A DNA stretch of 64,000 bases from contig SNVD02011469.1 in NCBI GenBank assembly GCA_013180625.2, forward strand, positions 806,001 to 870,000, given 5' to 3'. The position numbers were made by a program, and so were the translations under genes. Positions 56,694 through 64,000 of the stretch are shown here, piece after piece. Source of the stretch: Boswellia sacra (taxonomy: Eukaryota; Streptophyta; Magnoliopsida; Sapindales; Burseraceae). The notes beneath the pieces were generated by a model. The model was not told the origin of the DNA. It worked only from the letters and a program-made list of their open reading frames with translations, and made no database searches. The first letter of the stretch is position 1. Every line of letters begins with the position of its first letter.

Positions 56694-56974
56694 CTTAGTT
56701 TAGATAGCTTCTCCACTTGTCTCAAATTCACTGCAAAATCCTCATATTGGTCATACAGGTTTGTTTTTGGGTTTATCTTTAAATATTAAAAACATTGGAA
56801 AAGCCTTTTTCTTATCAAGAAAACTTAGTCTTGACATTTCACACTTGATGCAGTAGAGCAAGTTCAACATGCCGTGAATTTCCTTGAAAAGCAGTGTCAA
56901 GCAATGATGTATAACACAAGCTTGATGGAGTGTGTTCCTTTTACTTTATTCCAAACAATTGCAACATACCACAG
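56694..56974 (+). other. Pair of exon-like noncoding segments, copy T2
   Basis: Segments 56694-56758 (65 nt; after ATGCAG, before GTTTGT) and 56854-56974 (121 nt; after GATGCAG, ending CCACAG before GTAATT). Their order, lengths and splice signals match the T1 copies. Confidence 0.5.
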
Positions 56975-57631
56975 GTAATTTATTCACCTTCTCCTTCTTG
57001 GTTAGTTATTATTATAATTCTTGTGAATAACAAGCAATTTTTCGCATCCTACAACAGGGCTTCAAGGTTAAACCCTTGACATGCATTCTTGAAGGTTAAT
57101 AATCAATTTGGTCATATCGATGCTGTCATAAAAATTCACCACCGATGATGGGAACAACAAAGAATACACATTTTTGAGGAGAAAATAGACTATCTTGGCA
57201 TGAATTTTGTAGTTACCAATATTGCTGAAGAGGGAGCATAAGTGTCACATTGTTGCTAAAGTGCCTCACGATGGCAACAAGTTTTCCTTGAGGATGGCCT
57301 TTTCATGGGATGATACACAGAGCATGAAGTGTGGAATATGATGCCTATTAATTGCGTATAAGATATTAATAATGAATCAGCACAAGTTTGTCCATTTCTA
57401 TGTATTACTCTTTAGAGTCTTGAGCAAATTGTATTAAAGTCAAAAACCCATTACCCAAAAAGCTTAAAAGCAAAAATTAACCTGAGAAGTCAGGTCAAGT
57501 ATTTTGGGTTTGGAATGTCTTAATAGTAAAACTTGTGAGAGCTCTTTGATTGCCAAAACACTTTGTACATCCACCTTCGCTAGTCATTTTCTTCAAATTC
57601 TGACTGATATGGTTAACAAGTTAAGCGCCCA

Positions 57632-60214
57632 TGTAATATCCTAAATCTTGTAGTGTACATTATATCATGTGTTATGGTTACATATGTATTAATGTATATG
57701 TAATGTGTTTGAATTGTAATGTAATAAATGAAAGAATGAGGGGCTTAATGAAAGAGTATTGGATTTAATGGTTATAAAGGAGGAGAGATGGATTAAATGA
57801 AAATTTGGCATAATATTTGTTTATAATTGGGAAGACTTCTAGAACTCTTTCATTTCTTTCCTTGCTTACACGTTCCCAGCCCTATACACTCTCAAAAAAA
57901 TTTTCACACAACTCATCAAGGAATCAAGGAAGAAAAAGAAGGGAGAAGAAAGAAAGAAGTGGTAAGAATTCACCCTTTTTCCTTAAAATTCTTGTCTTAG
58001 TGTGTGTGTTTGCAAGAAAATTTGTTGGGTTGTGAATTGTTGTTTGTGCTGCTGGAAATTTGTGTGGAAACATGAATTTGAATGAGTTTTGAATGCATCT
58101 AAGCAAGAGGATGAAGATATAAGCTAGAATTGAGAATTTAGTTCAAATCCTAGAAATTTTGTTACACTGAGCAGTGCATGTTCCGAAAATTACCAAAAAT
58201 CAGTGGGACATTTTCTTGTTCTGAAATTTTTATGGATGAAAATAGACATGTCCAGGAGTGTATAGCAATTGGATTCACTCAAAAATTCGAAGTAGGTGAT
58301 TTGTAGTGAATTTTTGAATTTCTGGTATGGTATTGCACATTTCCCCTGTCTTAGAACAGAGTAGGGGAAGACGATTTTAGTTGAAGGTCCAAATCTTCAT
58401 AAAATTACCTGATTTTGGTATGCAAGTCCTTTTATGTGTCATATATGAGACTGTAAATTTTCACTGAGATTAAAGCTCTGTGTGAATTGTTATAGATTTT
58501 TAAAGTTGGCTTGCTAAAACTGGAATTTTTAGTTTCTAAAACAGGGCAGTTAGAAATAAATGGATTTGAATGGGTTAAACACCTTGAAAAGCCCTAATTT
58601 TTGGTATGGAGGTATATATATATGTTATAACCATTCTGTAAATTTTTGTAGCCATTTGAGTAGGATTGAAATTCCTACAAATTTTTAAGTTAATAGTGCT
58701 CAGTGAAGTGAATGCAGTGGCAGAATTGTTGAGGTAATGAATTTGATTATTTTGAGTAACCTAATGACCCCAATTTGCTCTAAAAATTTTAAGGAGACAT
58801 GAGGTATGTGTGTAAAAGACGTCTACCCAATTGTGTGAATTTTGAAGGTAGACAAGTGTTGTTTTAAATTATTTGTCAAAGTAAGTATAGAAATAGAGCC
58901 AAAAAGGGAAAATGTTTTATAAGTGTATGGTGACCTAAAAAGAGATTTTTATTTTATTTTTAGGTCAATCACAAGCATCAAAAAGTAGCTATACGAGGTA
59001 AGTAAGCTAACTATTATGAGGCCACAATAAATTGTGTACTGTATGTATGTAATTTTGTGGATTGTAACATTATTAATTGCTAGCACCTTGATGCTTGAAT
59101 GTGAGATATTGTGACTGTTCTAGAAGGTTGATATCAAACTTCTTTTATGTGTGACTGATTGTGAACGGTGAAACATGATTGGCATGCCAAGACCTAGGAA
59201 GTTTAGCTCTCATAGCTTGAGGGGAGGTCTGGACCATGTGTTTCTCTAAACGAGATTCGGTAGCATGGGCCTGGTATCACCTGGATTGTCAGACTAGCCT
59301 CGAGCTATTTCAAGTGTAGGCATCTAAATGTATTTGTACTGTTCTATACTGTTCCATGGCTTGAGGGGAGGTCTGGACCATGTGTTTCTCTAGACGAGAT
59401 TTGGTAGCATGGGCCCGGTATCACCCGAATTGTCAAACTAGCCTTGAGCATTCCGTACTCCCATGGCTTGAGGGGAGGCCTGGACCATGTGTTTCTTTAG
59501 ACGGGATTCGATAGCATGGGTTCGGTATCACCTGGATTGTCAGACTAGCCTTGAGCTATTATATGGGAACTGACTGTGAAATGAAAAGTCCTACCTTGAT
59601 TAGAGAGTCTTTTCCCCTAGGTGACTGTAACTGATACTGTGGAAGCTTCCTCATTATATAATTATGATTATACATGAAAAAGTGATGAGTAGAGAAATGT
59701 GAACTCACTTATGTGAGGTTGAATCGACCTATAGAGGTCTAAAAAGAAAATTGGTGCGGGAGCGCAAATGTAACCGAAGTGAATTCTGGAGCATTCTTTT
59801 TTTAACAAGTTAGCTAATGCTTATGTAGTTAGAAATGGATAGTTCATACTGTAGACTGAATTCTATTATTATTATTTATTGCTGTATAATTCACCTAACT
59901 TACTTACTGAGCTTTACTCATTAAAGTTGTGGTGTGTCTCAGGTGATCAGTAGATTGAGCTATGGATGGAGGACTTTTGGTATTGCTGACAGAGTTCCCT
60001 TGGCAACCATAGACCGCTGCTCTATATTAGCATAGCCAGACTGTAGAACTTCTTTTGATTTTTAAATGTACTTAAATGCAGTAGAATGAGGTGGTTGTGA
60101 TTAGGAACTCTGTTTTGTGTGATACTAATATTAATTTTTGAAAGTAATAACAGAGTCCATATTTAAATGACTGTATAAATACTATATTTTGTATGTCTAG
60201 TATGGGTTGTAACA
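57632..60214 (+). mobile_element. 2.6 kb LTR-like element, copy 2
   Basis: It starts TGTAATATCCTAAATC and ends GGGTTGTAACA, with target duplication GCCCA (57627-57631 and 60215-60219). The tail of gene 1 has the empty site: TAAGTGCCCAAATGCAAAAG at about 33389-33406, so the insertion came after the CNL block was duplicated. It is homologous along its whole length to 16896-19486. It has no gag or pol, so it is a solo LTR or a noncoding element. Confidence 0.93.
59215..59563 (+). repeat. Three tandem repeats inside LTR copy 2
   Basis: Units start at 59215, 59359 and 59466 with GCTTGAGGGGAGG(T/C)CTGG, the same array as in copy 1. Spacing is the same as in copy 1 (144 then 107 bp), so the array predates both insertions. 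Confidence 0.95.
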
Positions 60215-61390
60215 GCCCACATGCAAAATAAAAGCACAGAATGTGGACACAGAGCAGCATAATCATGGTCAATGCAGCCATAGTTATTATCATCATTGAT
60301 GTAGACTGCATTAATGTGAACATGGAAGCAAAGTTTTCGTTTCCAACTCTTCAATTGGGTGGCAAAGGGAGTAGAATTGAAGCCCACAAGGACAGTTATC
60401 CTTGAAATGATATGCCTACCAACATCCACTTCTTCGCTAAGTTATCAATTGCTGCAACAAAATTTATTATTTTCCAATTTGCAAAAACGTTTTCAAAAAG
60501 TAATTTAGTAAGACATCAAATAGGGAATCATTTTTTTTTTATCAACATTTCATATTCCTGTTTTGGATCGATATCACTCTCACTCGGCCTGGTTTCTGCA
60601 TTAGACAAACTGAATAAGCAGGCCGACATATGGTTGGTTGTGGATAGAAATGCTCAATGCAAAGCTAGAGTGGTTCACTTAAGCAAATCATTGTATGTAG
60701 CCCATGAGATGTAAATAGAGAGTTGAAAGCCTATGCCCATTAGTACTTACAATTTTTTTAAAAAAAAAGGGGGATGAAATTCCACGTAGTATTATTGTTT
60801 GAATCAAGCAACGTTTTTTAATCAATTGTTGAATTTCTATTATAATCTGACAAATTTAGGAATAAGCAACTTTGTCCATGAGCGATATTTGAAAAATCAA
60901 TTGAAATTGTTGTATCAAAGCTGACTCTTTCTGGACCATCTAGATACTGCTATAAAATGACACCTGCAGCTTTCATTATTAATCTTCAATATGTGCAATG
61001 GTCGTTGAATTCTCATAAAACTGCAATTGCCAACAATACGAAGGTAGTTTCTCATTAATCTCCTCCGCCTTATTTAGTTTTTATCAGCAATTCAACAAGT
61101 GGAGAAAATTTTGAATAATTTTCCATGTTGCCGTCTTGCTTAGAACTATTGAAAACATTATGCAGTATCGAAGATTAATAATGAAAACTATTACTAAGAA
61201 GACACTACCTTTTCAAAATTATTGTGAATGTCATTACATAGCTCTCCAAGCGTGTATCAACACCTCGACTCTGTGACTCATTATCATCAACTAGTGCTTC
61301 CTGCACTAGCAGCTACAATGAATGATTTTAGGAATCGGTTAGTCCAAGTACTTTATTTTTCAAAATTTTCTTTTTTCCATTGTAAAGAAT

Positions 61391-62215
61391 GCAACCTAAA
61401 TATATATTAACTTATTACTTTTAAATTAGAAACTAAAGTGGTGTTTGTTTCAATCACTTAACATTTTTTAGATCTAAACACTTTTTAAAACTTAATTTAT
61501 ACCACTCAATAGTATATTTGTTTGCTTTTTTAGATACCATTTAAAAAAAGTGGTAAGAGAATATTTTACCTTTAACGTGACTTTTTTATCCTTGCTAAAT
61601 GTAAAATGTTTATATTTATATTTATACAATTATTTAAAATAAATAGTTAATAAAATTAAATAAAATTCTTTTTCATTTAAATAATTAATATTATATTTCT
61701 TACAACCTTTAAAAAATAATTATTAACTAAAATTAAATAAAAATTCTTTTTCGTTCAAATAGTTAATATTATATTATATAAACTCATTTGATATTATTGT
61801 ATAACTACTATATCATTAATATTATCAATTTTTAAAATTCATTCCTCCAATTAGATCAAGTTGAAGCCATATCAATTTGTAGGAAAAAATTGTAAGAGTG
61901 GTATTTTATCCATTACATTTTGAGGATCATATTTTGAATCATAAAAGAATAATTCTATTAATTAAAGCGTTTTTCATTTCATAAACTTAAAAAGAAAAAA
62001 AAAACTAATATGATCTTTTAACTGACAATATTAAATATTAATTTTTTAGTTTAAATTTACACTATTAAATAAAATAAAATGTCCTTAGCAATCTAATAAA
62101 TAATTTTTGAAATTTCAGTAAAACTGTCCCTATAATATGTAATAAAATTCTATCAAATATATTGTTTATTTTAAAACTTTCTATTTATAATGATATAAAA
62201 TTTTTCAATAGTTAT
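61391..62215. other. AT-rich intergenic sequence, no gene
   Basis: The sequence is extremely AT-rich. An internal imperfect repeat (AAATAATTAATATTATATTTC near 61679 and TTAATATTATATTAT near 61763) and a phrase 'gtgtttgtttcaatcactta' at 61441 suggest a small inverted-repeat element, but I could not define its ends. Confidence 0.3.
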
Positions 62216-64000
62216 TGTCACACCCCGCATCTAATATAATAATACTGCAGCGGATAAGAGTTTGCCAAGGGAACACAGTCGTCACTATGCCGAAATCCTC
62301 CCATAATCTTTAGCTGATCAATTACCTGAGGTACACAACAGATTAGTGAGTATGAAACTCAGTAAGCAGCTAGAATTATAATAATAGGTGTAACACTCAA
62401 AATAGAACAATTAATGGCGATAACCATTTCAGAATATGACTACTGTTTAATACTTATTCCATAATTCACCTGTTACTGTTTATTTCTTGGTATACAAGCC
62501 ACCAGTGTCCTACTAAGAAAGTCAGAAAATTTATTTCACTGTTCAAGGATCACGCCTCTGTGCCAAGGAACTGGCACGATGGTGCCAAGTTTCTGATTTT
62601 CAATCCGTTGTAAATTTCAGTTTCGCGCTCCTGCACCAAAGGAGAGGCACGCATGCGCCAACCCTCTGTTCTCTCTTACCTGAGTCGGTGCAATTGGCGT
62701 TCCAATGCGTAAAGTATGGCACAGCGATGCCATTTCTTTGTCTATACCTCTTTAGGTCGGTAAGAGGTGCTCATGCACCAAACTTGCATCATTGGCCAAT
62801 TTCCTAGACCACTTACTCACTTATCCCATCACATTTCTAATTCTATAAATACTTGTCTTTGGATAATCAAACATGGCTTTTCCATGTCAAAGCTCATCAC
62901 ATACACCCGTTTACATACACTTCTCATTTACAAATAAACTTTTCACAAGTCTATCACATCCTCATGTGCTCCTATAAACACATAAATCATTCACACATGA
63001 GTTTCCACAAGCTAGCTACATTGTTTATATGGATATCCATTTCACATAATTTCAAAAGCTTCCACAGTACAGTCACAGATACTTAGGAACAGTGCTCTCT
63101 AATCAAGGTAGGACTTTTCATTTCACAGTCAGTTCCCATATGTAGGCCTACCCATGAATCAGCTCAAGGCTAGTATGACAATCCGGGTGATACCGGGCCC
63201 ATGCTACCGAATCTCGTCTAGAGAAACACATGGTCCAGACCTCCCCTCAAGCTATGGGGATACGGAACAGTACAAATACATTCAGAGGCCTACCCATGAA
63301 AAAGCTCAAGGCTAGTCTGACAATCCAGGTGATACCGGGCCCATGCTACCGAATCTCATCTAAAGAAACACATGGTCCAGACCTCCTCTCAAGTCATGGG
63401 AGTACGTAACAGTACAGATACATTCAAATACCTACACTTGAAATAGCTCGAGGCTAGTCTGACAATCCGGGTGATACCGGGCCCATGCTACCGAATCCCA
63501 TGTAGGGAAACACATGGTCTAGACCTCCCCTCAAACTATGAGAGCCAAGTATCCTAAGTTGTGGCATGCCACTCACATATCAGTTTTCACATTCAGTCAC
63601 ATAAGTGAAGCTCTATATGAAGCTTTCACTCACATATCACATTTCAATCACATAAATGAAGCTCTATATCAAGCTTCCAATCCAATCACCACTTATCACA
63701 ATTCATTCATCATAATGCTAGCATTTAACGGTATCACATTTCACATTCGATATTCAATATATTCCCATGGGCTTGGCATGTAATTTCAAATTCATAACAC
63801 ATCACACAGTGATGCATGCCTTCACACATCACAATATCGCAGTTCACTATCATAATTGAGGTTCCACGTAGGCTTTTCATTAATCACATATACATTCATA
63901 AATACAATAAGCCTACATATCTCATATACACTTATGGATGTGCACAATCCACACATTGGCATCATTTCTACACATATAGAACCCCATTGAATTCTTTATT
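62216..64000 (-). mobile_element. LTR-like element, diverged copy 3 (runs off the window)
   Basis: It starts TGTCACACCCCGCATC on the plus strand and is related in reverse orientation to the elements at 16896 and 57632. Shared parts are TTGCCAAGGGAAC, ACCTGAGG(T/C)ACACAACA, AAACTCAGTAAG and the tandem array (63155-63545). It is more distant than copies 1 and 2 are from each other. The far end is outside the window, so it may be a solo LTR or one end of a full element. Confidence 0.75.
63155..63545 (-). repeat. Three tandem repeats inside copy 3 (reverse)
   Basis: AGGCTAGT(A/C)TGACAATCC, GGTGATACCGGGCCCATGCT and GGTCCAGACCTCC recur three times; this is the reverse complement of the arrays at 18488 and 59215. 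Confidence 0.95.

Larger units (their letters stand above)
52437..61390 (+). repeat. Noncoding tail of CNL gene 2 (module T2)
   Basis: This matches the tail of gene 1 from the stop codon onward, with a 2583-bp LTR-like insertion (57632-60214). After the insertion, 60215-60780 matches 33398-34000. Sequence at 60940-61340 also resembles T0 (19560-19890), and GAATGCAACCTA at 61388 matches 34000. No conserved reading frame was found. The open stretches at 53762, 54442 and 55589 are not conserved in T1. Confidence 0.8.

Overview
The window looks like nuclear DNA of a flowering plant. It is AT-rich, its genes are sparse, it has LTR retrotransposons of plant type, and it carries CC-NB-LRR (CNL) resistance genes and a CYP716-type cytochrome P450. 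The protein style suggests a woody rosid, and Citrus or a relative is my best guess, but I cannot prove that from sequence alone. Only three genes look intact: a three-exon P450 (7863-9525, minus strand) and two intronless CNL genes (23457-26879 and 48705-52436, plus strand). The rest is decayed genes, transposons and duplicated noncoding sequence.

Layout. 1-2745: the 3' part of a copia-like LTR, a microsatellite and old repeat sequence. 2746-11190: the P450 between two direct copies of a ~1.6 kb block. Each block carries a broken CNL N-terminus, and the right-hand copy supplies the TATA box of the P450. 11191-16540: a decayed hAT transposase gene interrupted by a 513-bp palindromic insertion, then LTR remnants. 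16540-21900: a decayed copy of the noncoding tail that follows both CNL genes, split by a 2.6 kb LTR-like element. 23340-34000: CNL gene 1 and its long noncoding tail. 34000-48590: a MITE candidate, then a repeated segment upstream of CNL gene 2 that has taken a 5.3 kb copia element, a Pack-MULE-like element carrying a DNA-3-methyladenine glycosylase fragment, and a 1.1 kb LTR-like insertion. 48590-61390: CNL gene 2 and its tail, with a second 2.6 kb LTR-like element inside. 62216-64000: a third, diverged member of that LTR family in reverse orientation.

How it fits together. This is a tandemly duplicated CNL cluster. The unit is gene plus roughly 8-10 kb of noncoding tail, and at least three tails are recognisable, so at least one upstream gene has probably been lost. 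Because the region is internally duplicated, several insertions can be compared with an empty paralogous site in the same window, which fixes their ends and target-site duplications unusually well. The two CNL proteins differ mainly by two in-frame expansions: a 55-residue insertion in the NB-ARC of gene 1 and a 159-residue LRR module duplicated in gene 2. I saw no convincing new biological system. The most unusual signals are a chain of splice-site-bounded noncoding segments conserved in four tail copies, the palindromic TG...CA element, and the NB-ARC repeat expansion.
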